DNA of 62,807 nucleotides. It comes from a virus. The stretch covers positions 1-62,807 of the IMG/VR virus record IMGVR_UViG_3300023184_000122; one strand, written 5' to 3'. Below, piece after piece: positions 36,201 to 45,030 of this stretch (positions are counted from its first letter, which is position 1; each line of letters begins with the position of its first letter). The notes under the pieces were generated by a model. It did not search any database and had not been told where the DNA came from. It saw only the letters and a list, made by a program, of their open reading frames with translations. Position numbers and translations under genes: made by a program.

Positions 36201-38468
36201 GAAATGCAGGAGGAAGAAGTGATATCTGATGGAGTGTATGTCGAAGGATTAAATCCTTTAGACGCATCAGCGTTAGTAGCGTGTGGAATTGTGGCTGGGT
36301 CAATACCAGTTACTCCGCCGAAAGATTGGTTTGCTAACCCAAAATTAAAAAAACCAACCGCACTAACAGTAACTGATGAAGGTCAAGTGTATGGTCACAT
36401 TGCTGCATGGCATGTAGATCATATTGGAATGTCTTATGGAACTCGTCCTCCTCGGAGTAAGAGCAGTTATGCATACTTCCACACTGGTGCTGTACGTGCT
36501 GACGATGGAACAGATGTTCCAGTTGGACAATTAACTTTAGCTGGAGGACATGCTTCTCTTGAAGCAAGTGCTTCAGAAGCAGTTCGTCATTATGACGACA
36601 CAGCATCTGCAGTAGCAGATGTACATGCTGGAGAAGATGCTTATGGTATCTGGGTATCAGGAGCACTTCGCCCTGGCACAACTCCAGAACAAATTCGTGC
36701 TTTACGTGCCTCTGCTCCGTCAGGAGATTGGAGACCAATTAAAGGTGCTTTAGAGCTTGTAGCAATTTGTCAGGTAAATGTTCCTGGCTTCCCAATTGCT
36801 CGTGCTCGTGTTGCATCAGGTCAAGTTATGGCACTTGTTGCTGCTGGTGCAAGCGTTCTTGCTCAACTAAAGAACGATCCTTTAGCAGAGTTACATACTC
36901 GAATTGATAAACTAGAAGCACCATTAATTGCGGCTAGTAATAGTGCTAAAGATAGAATGAGAACAATTACTGCTGCTATTAAAGCATCTGAATTATCTAA
37001 TAGAGTAAATAAGATGAAAGAAGAATCTTCTTCTTATATGCTTCAAAGTATTGATAACTCAGATTCAGAGTTAGCAGTCATTACTCGCAAACAACGTATG
37101 GAATTAGCAAAAGATAAAAAAGCACTTCCAGATGGGTCATTCCCAATTAGAAATGTTTCTGATCTAAAAAATGCTGTTCATGCATATGGACGTGCTAAGC
37201 CAGGAAATCGTGGTTTGGTTCGCCGTCATATTGTAAAGATGGCTCGTCAGTTAGATCGAAAAGATCTAATTCCAGAGAACTGGAAAGAAGCATCCGTAAA
37301 CGATACAGATAGTATTGCTGCTAGTTTAAGAGCAAGAATCTCTATTGTTGAATCAGTTGTTGCCGCTGGCGGTTTGGATCGTAACCGGGGAAACGCTGAA
37401 ACGCTTCGTCGCTACTGGACAAGAGGCGAAGGAGCTGCAAAAATCCGTTGGGGAGCACCTGGTGACTGGAGTAGATGCGTAAAGCATTTAGCAAAGTATC
37501 TAGGTCCTCGTGCTAAGGGTTACTGTCAACTACGTCATAAAGATGCTTTAGGTATTTACACTGCAACACATGCTAAGCGTGATAGAGCTAAGAATAATTC
37601 TGTAGAAGAATTTTCTAGTGATTACATGCCAGAGACAATGGAGCAGATGGAGATTCCACAGGATCAACTACAAATGCCTATAAGCAAAATTATTCAACAA
37701 CCAGATGATCTATATGACGCTCAATGGGAGCCAGAAGATATGATTGTTGTCATTTTAAATGAAATGGGAGAGGCTTCAGAAGCAGATTTTTTAGCCAATT
37801 CTGAAACATTTGCTGAAAAAGATCCTTATGTAGTAGATCAAAGTGAGCCTGTTGGTACACCTGATTTAACAAAAGAAGATCTAAAAGGTCTTACAGATGA
37901 AGAAACAGATATACTAAAAAAAGAAGTTAAGAGTAAGCAAGACGCAGAAAAGTCCAGAGCTAAATACACACCTAAAACCCAACCCCGTGATGCCACAGGG
38001 AAGTTTCGACAAGTGCTTGCTCGGTTGAAACTGGACCTAGGTGATGCTGGATCAGATGCTGCATTAAAGAAGATTGAAGAGGTTGATAATCTAGATAATG
38101 CTGGTAACTACGCTGAAGCAGCCAAGGCTGCTGGCGATTTGCTAGATATTGTAGATAGATTAGATACAGGAGCACTTAACGCTGAGGCTATAGGCAATGT
38201 TAGAAACAGTGCTGGAGAGTTAGGCAAGGTTATTGCTAACCTACCTTTTGCCTTTGGAGAAGATGCTCAGAAGATCAGATTTAGTGATGTACCACCTGCC
38301 CTACAGGATCTAATGGAAAAAATGATCACTAGGGTTGAGAATAAAATTGGTCAAAAAGACGCAGATATCGCTACTAAAGGTATGAAGGACTTCATGTCAG
38401 GTCAAGAGGTATACAGCCAGAGTGAGATATCTAGTCAAATGTCTAAGCTACTTAGACTACTTACCTGA
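33276..38468 (+). CDS. Capsid maturation protease polyprotein (1730 aa)
   Basis: It starts at TTG 33276 behind ACGGAG. N-terminal domain with ALEWRKKHDRGGTPVGLNTART; linkers NSITAS and SLTAAT; an RDAIGKFAKSGGR segment with SH3-like strand pairs; then two copies of a Cys/Trp domain (about 699-778 and 1363-1438). Between them is the protease (about 789-1200), with GGFIRGVSADMDMF, KARVMAVTLVPKPAF and the long GHIAAWHVDHIGM...GQLTLAGGHAS...VSGALRPG region typical of actinophage capsid-maturation proteases (His and Ser available for a His-Ser-His site). After that come GNRGLVRRHIVKMARQL and a C-terminal RDATGKF...LSKLLRLLT segment seen in related proteases. It should cleave the capsid scaffold and perhaps itself. 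Confidence 0.8.
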   Translation: MQFIGRSGNNALFVLENKAVVIDEKRNLVSSIDYADALIASFTLDDSQENPSSVTYELATAAISDLDIKIFSNNDRLYTIPKSVQSEAKRALEWRKKHDRGGTPVGLNTARTLARGGQIGIRKVRHIAKYFPRHQVDKKGKGYEPSEPGYPSNGRIAWALWGGDAGERWASAIVARENKKAQANSITASYKFVMTDYESPEKVELNSFIESEMLPEDMAPQFFIRIRLDGSGIDRLYKVNTDGSVFVWDDAMWEDLGNINYDFHTYDKSLDDPYDMVEKIHVPVDTETAIIVSGNLDSNPMKSISISQINQEESDIFVDEMDKIDWDLINEISYDENMYSEYEEFSDSSLTAATAPTAGTPVTNQDGNYTPEERSQKARSQVRDAIGKFAKSGGRVVIGKKPEYSGTIESINPATQSVKVKLDNGKYVDVPANTTEPADTFKPLPQEKTLTSTKQLTKGILGEPRVPIDSPNATLPGKLPQLNTAQVQTILNDLPAWSTDQRLKASSPIAPTAVSTETKTPNAYNDPSLRKFLEKKVVVNGETTYPNSIWYQPKVDPSSIEGYKPTKDLTPSPGLKVPPAFRQPAKGLTSAASVALTPDTSDVPPIYMAIVSPDDPQAVMELVSLIPTSKDSVVTSTWKRKPGVWEKDDSILSDLKSPTPPPVVVLDDDTLKIVLDQIDSAAKTASAYITDSIISSLIAAGGIDRNKGNAEKLRRYWLYGKGAAKIRWNTAGDWTRCVRQLSKYMGPRAKGYCALRHKEATGMWTGDKEHRQLYGKKGVRADAFSTDFILPSEAILEATSLKARAADARNRVVLAGAEIEDFKGAEFVIPLVIPEDIESGDGRKFEKGAITMRELPLPFLWQIKTGEGHSGSVVIGTILQMERVEQGIGNARGYFDTGEYGKEAERLVRGGFIRGVSADMDMFEADEEKENAENDSNKKVGAGKMNITKARVMAVTLVPKPAFQECRVELADQSGEMQEEEVISDGVYVEGLNPLDASALVACGIVAGSIPVTPPKDWFANPKLKKPTALTVTDEGQVYGHIAAWHVDHIGMSYGTRPPRSKSSYAYFHTGAVRADDGTDVPVGQLTLAGGHASLEASASEAVRHYDDTASAVADVHAGEDAYGIWVSGALRPGTTPEQIRALRASAPSGDWRPIKGALELVAICQVNVPGFPIARARVASGQVMALVAAGASVLAQLKNDPLAELHTRIDKLEAPLIAASNSAKDRMRTITAAIKASELSNRVNKMKEESSSYMLQSIDNSDSELAVITRKQRMELAKDKKALPDGSFPIRNVSDLKNAVHAYGRAKPGNRGLVRRHIVKMARQLDRKDLIPENWKEASVNDTDSIAASLRARISIVESVVAAGGLDRNRGNAETLRRYWTRGEGAAKIRWGAPGDWSRCVKHLAKYLGPRAKGYCQLRHKDALGIYTATHAKRDRAKNNSVEEFSSDYMPETMEQMEIPQDQLQMPISKIIQQPDDLYDAQWEPEDMIVVILNEMGEASEADFLANSETFAEKDPYVVDQSEPVGTPDLTKEDLKGLTDEETDILKKEVKSKQDAEKSRAKYTPKTQPRDATGKFRQVLARLKLDLGDAGSDAALKKIEEVDNLDNAGNYAEAAKAAGDLLDIVDRLDTGALNAEAIGNVRNSAGELGKVIANLPFAFGEDAQKIRFSDVPPALQDLMEKMITRVENKIGQKDADIATKGMKDFMSGQEVYSQSEISSQMSKLLRLLT

Positions 38469-38532
38469 TCGGTAAAAACAGTACAAAAAAAGAAAATCAC
38501 ACTATAAGAACTAATGTAGTATTCAGTATTAG

Positions 38533-38547
38533 GTGGAGTGCCTCCAC
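38533..38547 (+). other. Leader hairpin before major capsid gene
   Basis: GTGGAG-TGC-CTCCAC in the 169-base gap before the capsid gene, without a T-run. It may be an mRNA-stabilising or processing structure. No promoter there is convincing. Confidence 0.4.
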
Positions 38548-38637
38548 GCATCTATTGCGTCCGCGAGTCCCTCAGCCTCGACTGATCAGCGAGATGGGGA
38601 AAAGCCCTATCCTAACTGACCCTAAGGAGGGACAGTA

Positions 38638-40773
38638 GTGGACCAAATCAAACAAATGATGGATCAGTTGTCTGACATCACTGACGAACAAGTTAGTGAA
38701 CTTCAGGCATCTATCCTCAGCGAATTTGAATCGGTCGAGAAGGAGGATCCTACTCCGCAGACAGTTGACGCTATGACGTCACTTGCCGACATGCTCGATG
38801 GAGTTAGAAACGAAATCAAGCGTCGTGAGGTAGCAACTGTAGAACTTGCTCAAAAAGCAGCAGAAGCAACTAATCGCGTATACGGAAAAGAAGACGAAAA
38901 TAAAGACATGGAAACTACTGAAGTTAAAGATGCTGCAATGCATGAAGAGGCTCCTGCCGCTCCTGCTGAAGAAGCACCTGTAACTGAAGAAGCACCTGTT
39001 TCTGAAACTCCTGCCCCAACCATGGAAGAGGAGAAAAAAATGGAAGAAGCAGCAGCAATGCCTGCAACTCCAGAAGTTACTCCAGAAGTAGAAGATGAAA
39101 AATCTCCTGCAGACATGGAAGAAGACAAAAAGGAAGAAAAGGAAATGGAAAAAACTATGACTGAAGCGTCAACCGAAGCAGATAAGAAATCTGAATTTTC
39201 GACTGAAGTTAAAGAAAAAACTGAAGCAGCAGTAGCTGTGGAAGAAACAGTTGTTGCAGCTGCTGAAGAAGCACCAGCAACAACAACAGCAGAAGTACCA
39301 GTAGTAGCAGAAGCAGCAGTTGTAGAAGAGGTAGCAGTATCGCAAGATGCTCCTGCAGCTGAAGCAGCAGTTGTTGTTACTGAAGGTGCTGAAGCAGCAA
39401 TCATTGAAACACCAACACAAACAGAAACTGTGCAAACAGCACAAGAAACTATGGAGGCACCCGTGACCGCCGCTGCAGATAACGCAGATAACCTCAACAT
39501 TGAGGTACCGGCTGACCGCCGCCCAACATCTCGGACAACAGAAGCAACAGTGGCAATCACTGCGGGCGCTGACATTCCTGGATATACAGCAGGCAGCTCA
39601 ATTTCAAGCATGGCAGAAGTTGCAGAAGCAATGGCCAAGCGTCTACATGGCCTACGCCGTGTAAATGGTGGAGATGGAGAACAACACATTGTTGCTTCTA
39701 TTTCTACACAATTTCCAGAGGCTCGCACCCTTAATCAGGATGCACAAGCTAACTGGGACAAGGTACAAGCTGTAGTCGGACCTGAGGCACTTGTTGCTTC
39801 TGGTGGACATCAAGCACCTTTCGAGGTTAAGTACGACATCTTCGGTCTTGGCTCAGCAGTGCGCCCAGTCCGCGATTCACTACCTCGTTTCCAAGCAGAC
39901 CGTGGCGGTATTCGCTACATCACTCCACCAGTACTTAGCTCATATGCTAGCGCTGTTGGTGTATGGACTGCTGCTAACGATTCAGCAGAAACACCAAGCC
40001 CAGCTTCAAAGTTGAGCTTAACTGTAGCCGCAGCTGCTGAGACAACTGTCTCAACTGATGCTGTTACTTTGCAACTACAATTCGGTAACCTTCTAAGCCG
40101 TGCATATCCTGAATTAATTGCTCGTCACAACGAGCTTGGTTTAATTCAACATGCTCGCGAGGCTGAAGGAAATCTTATGGCAAAAATCGGTTCAGCATCA
40201 ACAGCCGTTACTTCAACTTCCGTAATTGGAATGGGTCGTGACTTCCTAGTTCAACTAGGTCGTGCTTCTGCTGCTTACCGTGCACGTCACCGTCTAGATG
40301 CAGATGCTCCACTTCGCGCAATTATCCCAGCATGGGTTAAAGACGCAATGGCAGCAGATCTAACTCTTTCAATGCCTGGAGATTCAACTCTCAATGCATA
40401 TGCAGAGATTGATGCTTATATCGCATCTCGCGGAATCATCGCTACATTTGCTCTAGACACCGCAGCAGGAGCTTCTCCTTTCGGTGCACAGGGTTCTGGC
40501 GCAATGGTTGAATTCCCAGACACATTTGTTTGGTACATCTTTGCTGAAGGATCATTCTTGTTCCTTGATGGCGGCACTTTGGATCTCGGAGTTATCCGTG
40601 ACTCAACACTTGTCGGCACCAACGACTACAAGATGTTCGTTGAAACCTTCGAGAACGTTGCCCTTGTTGGCGTCGAGTCTCTACAGGTAACATCAACCAT
40701 CAATGTAAACGGAGTAGCAGCTGCTCTTCGCGATACACTTGGTGGATTGACTGCAGCAACAATCGAGTACTAA
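38638..40773 (+). CDS. Major capsid protein with scaffold-like N-terminal domain
   Basis: A 711-residue protein starting at GTG behind AAGGAGGG. About 280 N-terminal residues are an Ala/Glu/Val/Thr-rich, Lys-containing coil, as expected for a delta-domain scaffold. After APVTAAADNA comes the HK97-fold body: PVRDSLPRFQADRGGIRY, ITPPVLSSYASAVGVW, LDADAPLRAIIPAWVKDA, SLNA-type SMPGDSTLNAY and NDYKMFVETFENVALVGVESL, typical of the MCP. The protease upstream probably removes the N-terminal part. The high-copy role fits the strong ribosome site. Confidence 0.83.
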   Translation: MDQIKQMMDQLSDITDEQVSELQASILSEFESVEKEDPTPQTVDAMTSLADMLDGVRNEIKRREVATVELAQKAAEATNRVYGKEDENKDMETTEVKDAAMHEEAPAAPAEEAPVTEEAPVSETPAPTMEEEKKMEEAAAMPATPEVTPEVEDEKSPADMEEDKKEEKEMEKTMTEASTEADKKSEFSTEVKEKTEAAVAVEETVVAAAEEAPATTTAEVPVVAEAAVVEEVAVSQDAPAAEAAVVVTEGAEAAIIETPTQTETVQTAQETMEAPVTAAADNADNLNIEVPADRRPTSRTTEATVAITAGADIPGYTAGSSISSMAEVAEAMAKRLHGLRRVNGGDGEQHIVASISTQFPEARTLNQDAQANWDKVQAVVGPEALVASGGHQAPFEVKYDIFGLGSAVRPVRDSLPRFQADRGGIRYITPPVLSSYASAVGVWTAANDSAETPSPASKLSLTVAAAAETTVSTDAVTLQLQFGNLLSRAYPELIARHNELGLIQHAREAEGNLMAKIGSASTAVTSTSVIGMGRDFLVQLGRASAAYRARHRLDADAPLRAIIPAWVKDAMAADLTLSMPGDSTLNAYAEIDAYIASRGIIATFALDTAAGASPFGAQGSGAMVEFPDTFVWYIFAEGSFLFLDGGTLDLGVIRDSTLVGTNDYKMFVETFENVALVGVESLQVTSTINVNGVAAALRDTLGGLTAATIEY

Positions 40774-40793
40774 GCCGTAACCCATTTGTTGAA

Positions 40794-40818
40794 GGGGGGC
40801 CTAGAAATAGGCTCCCCC
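40794..40818 (+). terminator. GC-rich hairpin after capsid gene
   Basis: GGGGGGCCTA-GAAA-TAGGCTCCCCC (one bulge) without a clear T-run. Probably a partial terminator or mRNA end that reduces expression of the following gene. Confidence 0.5.
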
Positions 40819-40861
40819 GATACAATAAACAAAAACTAGATTTAAGTTAGGAATAGAGAAC

Positions 40862-41728
40862 ATGGCTTTTACCGGAATATTTGAAGCTCCAAAGATCACA
40901 CCTTCAGAGTTCGGTCTATTCACCGTAGCAAAGCCTGATACTAAAATAAAAGAAGATCAATGGATCAGAGGATTCTCACAAGAATGGGACACAACTCTCC
41001 GTGGTCTTGTTAACTATGACGATACTGATACAACGTCAAGTGCGTTAGTATCTAATGCTACCCCTAAGCGTTACACAGAAATTAAACCATTTTTTATTGA
41101 AGCTGAAGATTATCGCTCAACATTAGGTTTTACTGGATTTGACTACGTTGCAAGAGTTAAGCGTCAACTCGAAGGTGGAACACAGAAAGCAATGGAGCGT
41201 GAGTTATGGGATGGCGCGATTAGAAAAGGCGAATCCCACGAAAATAAAGCACTTAGTGCCGCAAGTGCAACACTTGTTAATGGAACTACAGCACTTTCTG
41301 TTCAACGTGCACTTGCATTACTTGACTATGAATTGTCTGATACCTCCCCTTGTGGAGAAAACGGTGTCATTCACATGACAAAGGATATGGCTGGTCTTCT
41401 ATCTGCTAACTATATGATTTTTGATAATAAAGAAAAAGGCCACCTTCAGACAGTTAGTGGAACTAAAATTATTGTTGGCTCTGGTTACACCGGAAATGGT
41501 CCAGATTCACAGACAGGCGCAACAGCGTCAGCGACAAACAAATGGATGTACGGCACTGGCACAATCAAGACACTTATTGGTGATGTTGATGTCGTAGCTG
41601 ACAATCTGGCTCAAAGCTATGATGTAGCGGGAAATCAAAATGATATGCGTATTAAAGCAATTCGCCCAGCGGCGGTTTACTTTGATACATCTATACATTT
41701 AGCAATCAGAGTTGATTTAACAGCGTAA
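40862..41728 (+). CDS. Second structural protein of the head module
   Basis: A 288-residue protein (MAFTGIFEAPKITPSEFGLF) with a central helix and beta segments (KRQLEGGTQKAMERELWDGA, then GVIHMTKDMAGLL). I recall similar proteins after the capsid gene in other actinophages. LDYELSD-type and GVIHMT features suggest an HK97-like fold: a minor capsid or encapsulin-like subunit is possible. Decoration protein is another option. The ribosome site is weak (AGGAATAGAG). Confidence 0.5.
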   Translation: MAFTGIFEAPKITPSEFGLFTVAKPDTKIKEDQWIRGFSQEWDTTLRGLVNYDDTDTTSSALVSNATPKRYTEIKPFFIEAEDYRSTLGFTGFDYVARVKRQLEGGTQKAMERELWDGAIRKGESHENKALSAASATLVNGTTALSVQRALALLDYELSDTSPCGENGVIHMTKDMAGLLSANYMIFDNKEKGHLQTVSGTKIIVGSGYTGNGPDSQTGATASATNKWMYGTGTIKTLIGDVDVVADNLAQSYDVAGNQNDMRIKAIRPAAVYFDTSIHLAIRVDLTA

Positions 41729-41767
41729 AATAAGAACAAGTAAAAACCAACTAAAGGAGAAATCAGT

Positions 41768-42817
41768 ATGGCCACTCAGGACTACGCGGCAAGCGTCCAA
41801 GGTGTGGCGATCCGTGTCACTAGACTGGACGCCTCAGGTAACCTACTCACCCAACCAGGTGATAGTTATACAACCTCGGCGTTCCTTCGCGCTTCATTTA
41901 CACCAGAGTACGAAGAGGGCGATGAAATCGTAGAGAAGTCAGCAAACGGTACAGTTTGCGTTTCCTACAAAGCCCCAGACACTCTTAAAAGAATTACTAT
42001 GGAACTGGCAATTTGTGAGCCAGATACAGAACTTACTGCTTTGTTAGCAGGAGGTTTACTGCTTCGTAAGAATCTAGGAACTTATGCTGCACCAGATCGC
42101 ACATCAATTGGTTGGGCCGCACCAGCCGTTGGAGATGACCCTGCTGGAAACGGCGTTGCTCTTGAAGTTTGGTCATTTGCTGTGAAGGATGGAAAGCGTG
42201 CAACAACTCGTCCATACTTCCACTGGGTTTTCCCATATGTTAAATTGCGTCAATCAGGTGATCGTGTAATTGAAAACGGATTACTTGCAAACACTTTTGA
42301 AGGCTACGGTCTTGGAAATGAGTTCTTTGATGCAGGTCCAGACGGCCGCTGGGAGTTCCCAGTTGCAGCAGAGCGTCCATACTCATACGCTCGCGATTCA
42401 TGGGCACCAACTGGTCTAAAGGGCTTCTACGAGTGGCATCCTGAAATTACTAAGACTATTAGTAACTCACAACGCACTGGAACTACTGCAACTATTACAA
42501 CATCTACTGCTCACGGATTCCGTGTAGGAGATACTGTAACTATTGCTGGTACCAACGGAAACTCTGCACTTCACGGTACTAAAACAATTACTGCAGTTCC
42601 AACAACAACAACATTTACATACACCACTACAACAAGCGGAACTATCACCTCTGCTGCTGATACTGGAACTGCATTTGTTGATTATGGATACTGGGCAGTT
42701 ACAGACTTCACCTCTCAAGGATCTACTACTGCGTACAACGTACCTGGTAGCAGTACATATAATGCTGACAACGCTGTTGACTTCATTATTGCTTCATCAG
42801 AGGATCCAACCTCTTAA
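41768..42817 (+). CDS. Major tail tube protein with inserted repeat domain
   Basis: A 349-residue protein. The N-terminal two thirds look like an actinophage tail tube subunit (FTPEYEEGDEIVEKSANGT; KRITMELAICEPD; WVFPYVKLRQSGDRVIENG). Near residues 229-302 a ~73-residue beta repeat (GFRVGDTVTIAGTNGNSALH) is inserted, the same kind that occurs three times in 48611 and five times in 50777. The remainder returns to tail sequence. Displayed repeats on tail tubes can act in surface adhesion. Ribosome site AAAGGAG; a hairpin follows the stop. Confidence 0.78.
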   Translation: MATQDYAASVQGVAIRVTRLDASGNLLTQPGDSYTTSAFLRASFTPEYEEGDEIVEKSANGTVCVSYKAPDTLKRITMELAICEPDTELTALLAGGLLLRKNLGTYAAPDRTSIGWAAPAVGDDPAGNGVALEVWSFAVKDGKRATTRPYFHWVFPYVKLRQSGDRVIENGLLANTFEGYGLGNEFFDAGPDGRWEFPVAAERPYSYARDSWAPTGLKGFYEWHPEITKTISNSQRTGTTATITTSTAHGFRVGDTVTIAGTNGNSALHGTKTITAVPTTTTFTYTTTTSGTITSAADTGTAFVDYGYWAVTDFTSQGSTTAYNVPGSSTYNADNAVDFIIASSEDPTS

Positions 42818-42829
42818 TATAAGTAAAAG

Positions 42830-42885
42830 AAGGGCGGACGACGTGCTGGTCGTATCATTGATACCACTAACCGTTGTTCGCCCTT
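42830..42885 (+). terminator. Long-loop hairpin after major tail gene
   Basis: AAGGGCGGACGAC pairs with GTTGTTCGCCCTT (two G-U pairs) around a ~30-base loop, followed by ACTCTTTA. Probably a partial terminator separating the abundant tail tube from the connectors. Confidence 0.6.
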
Positions 42886-42908
42886 ACTCTTTAGGATTGG
42901 TATAAATA

Positions 42909-44051
42909 ATGAGCAGTCTTTGGGTAGATGTTAACGAACTTGGATCTACTTATGCAGAGTCTCAGTACGCATATGATGCTGTAAAAACAGCTTCCTACCT
43001 ACTTTGGGGTATGTCTGGAAGAAAATACTCTGGAGTAACAACTGTTACTGAGCGATATGTATCTTCTTATGATCCTTACATCCGCACAGGCGCCTCTATG
43101 CTTACATACTCTCCTACTTTAGTTAGAGGAAATGTTGAAAATATTAGATTAAATGGTTCAGGACCATATCAACAAGATGATTTCTCAGGGGATGGAACAT
43201 CTGCAAGCACTCGTGTACGTCTTCGTGGTCGTAAAGTAATAAGAGTTCATACTCTAAGGGATAGAGATGGTAACGTAATAGATCCAAGAGATTATTATTT
43301 AGTAGAGCACTCTACAATTCTTGCTACGCCAGGGGCTAGTTGGACATCTTCTAATATTGAAGTTACTTATTCATATGGAACACCACCACCATTAGCAGGA
43401 AAAGCTGCTGCTCGCTTACTTGCCATTGAACTTGTTAAGTTATATGAAAATGATGATACTTGCGCCTTACCTCAACGTGTAACCTCTGTTGCTCGTCAAG
43501 GTGTTTCATACACAATTCTTGATAATCAAGATTTTATTGATGAACTTAGAACTGGTTTATATGCTGTAGATCTTTTCCTAAAAACAACTAACCCAGACAG
43601 AGCAAGAGCAAAAGCAAAAGTATTTAGTCCAGATACTCCTAGAGCACGTCGTCCTATTCCTAAGCCATATCAATTGACAGAGACTCCTTATGATTTAAAG
43701 GTACTTACATCTGGTTCAGCACTAGTTCTTTATTTAAGTGAAATAAATGGAAGTTTCTTAGAAGATGATCCAGCATGGGATGTATCTTTAACAGTTTCTG
43801 ATCACTCTTATACAAAGTCAGAGAACTTAGAAAATTCTATTAGCCTAAGTCGTGTTAATGGAACAATAACTATCTCTCCAACTTATAGTCAAATATTAGA
43901 TATTATTGGTCCAAGAGAGCCTGGTGTTTATGACATCTATTGCACTAGACCTAGTTTGGCAAACCCTGCTGTTGATGAAGTAATTAACCTACTTACAGCA
44001 AACGTATCATTTGAACTTTACACAAGAGTAGAGCCAATTTACACACTGTAG
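42909..44051 (+). CDS. Head-to-tail connector/adaptor protein
   Basis: A 380-residue protein. PPPLAGKAAARLLAIELVKL, CALPQRVTSVARQGVSYTIL and DELRTGLYAVDLFLKTTNPDR form a recognised pattern of actinophage head-tail connector (adaptor) proteins, ending with RARRPIPKP. A ~120-residue C-terminal beta domain (VTLSVSD-type) is an extension that may be Ig-like and exposed. Ribosome site AGGATTGG. Confidence 0.75.
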   Translation: MSSLWVDVNELGSTYAESQYAYDAVKTASYLLWGMSGRKYSGVTTVTERYVSSYDPYIRTGASMLTYSPTLVRGNVENIRLNGSGPYQQDDFSGDGTSASTRVRLRGRKVIRVHTLRDRDGNVIDPRDYYLVEHSTILATPGASWTSSNIEVTYSYGTPPPLAGKAAARLLAIELVKLYENDDTCALPQRVTSVARQGVSYTILDNQDFIDELRTGLYAVDLFLKTTNPDRARAKAKVFSPDTPRARRPIPKPYQLTETPYDLKVLTSGSALVLYLSEINGSFLEDDPAWDVSLTVSDHSYTKSENLENSISLSRVNGTITISPTYSQILDIIGPREPGVYDIYCTRPSLANPAVDEVINLLTANVSFELYTRVEPIYTL

Positions 44052-44078
44052 GATATAGACAACAAGTAGGAGAGACAA

Positions 44079-44585
44079 ATGTCGACAACGATAAATAAGG
44101 CAACTGTTAGTAGTGACGCCAAAAATCTTGCTGTATTTTTAGATGCAGTACTTGCTCAAGTTGTTACTTCTTACGCTTCTTACAGTATGCCGCTCCCTCT
44201 GCGTAGATACTACACATTAGGACAGCCTGTAGTTGATTGCGAACAAGTAGTTGTTTCTTTTGTACAAATGTATGTTGGTGCCCCTGGGGATGAAGCAACT
44301 CAGCCTCGTAGATGTAGTGATCCAAGGAGTGCAACAATTAATGTTTCCGTATCAAGAGCGGTGCCAGTAGTTGGTCAGAACGGTAGACCACCTTCTGCTG
44401 AAACAATAGAGAGTGCTTCAGAAATTGCTGCGTATGATGCATGGATTTTATTAGATAGCGCTTCTCAATTAGATACTTGGGAGTCTTCTGGTTTTGGTCT
44501 CGGAGTTATTGCAACTGTTGAAGTTCAAGCCCCTGAGGGTGGCTTTCAAACTGTAACTCTTACCCTGACTGCAGCCGTTCCATAA
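44079..44585 (+). CDS. Neck / head-tail connector protein
   Basis: A 168-residue protein with SMPLPLRRYYTLGQPVVDCEQ, VSFVQMYVGAPGDEA and SVSRAVPVVGQNGRPPS. Actinophage connector proteins at this place carry similar YTLG-PVVDC...QMYVG-PG signatures. Position, between the adaptor and the tail-completion gene, supports a neck component. Ribosome site AGGAGAG. Confidence 0.68.
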   Translation: MSTTINKATVSSDAKNLAVFLDAVLAQVVTSYASYSMPLPLRRYYTLGQPVVDCEQVVVSFVQMYVGAPGDEATQPRRCSDPRSATINVSVSRAVPVVGQNGRPPSAETIESASEIAAYDAWILLDSASQLDTWESSGFGLGVIATVEVQAPEGGFQTVTLTLTAAVP

Positions 44586-44586
44586 A

Positions 44587-44970
44587 ATGGCAACAGTAGT
44601 ATTTCGCAGGGCAGAGTTAGATTTTTTACTTAACTCTCCTGAAGGTGATGTAGGAAAATACTTAGCAAAAAAAGGTCGTCTAATAACCGCTGCTGCTAAG
44701 GCTCAAGTTGGCGTAAGAACAGGAGCACTTCGTTCTTCAATCCACATGAGACATTTACGAGACTCTCGGGGTCAGTATGTAAAAATTGGATCAAATCTGG
44801 ACTACGCTTTGCTACACCATCAAGGAACTAAGCCTCATGTTATTCGACCAGATAGGGCAAAAGTGCTGAGATTTGTTAGAGGTTCAAGGATTATTTACAC
44901 GACTTCGGTTATGCATCCTGGAACTAAAGCAAATCGCTATCTATCAGATAACTTAAAGTTGGTAAAATAG
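44587..44970 (+). CDS. Tail completion / neck protein (HK97 gp10-like)
   Basis: A 127-residue basic protein with AKAQVGVRTGALRSSI, then YALLHHQGTKPH. The R-TG-L--SI and Y---h--GT-PH pattern is the hallmark of HK97-gp10/neck proteins that close the head-tail joint. It starts 1 base after the preceding stop. Confidence 0.78.
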   Translation: MATVVFRRAELDFLLNSPEGDVGKYLAKKGRLITAAAKAQVGVRTGALRSSIHMRHLRDSRGQYVKIGSNLDYALLHHQGTKPHVIRPDRAKVLRFVRGSRIIYTTSVMHPGTKANRYLSDNLKLVK

Positions 44971-45030
44971 TAACAATATTTACTATAAAAATAGTAAATA
45001 AAAGACAAATGAGAAAAGAGGAATATCAAC

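Noticed and set aside
38850-39728. Long minus-strand open frame (292 codons) opposite the capsid scaffold region
   Set aside because: It is a shadow of the Ala/Glu/Thr-rich codons of the capsid gene, with low-complexity Ser/Ala translation.
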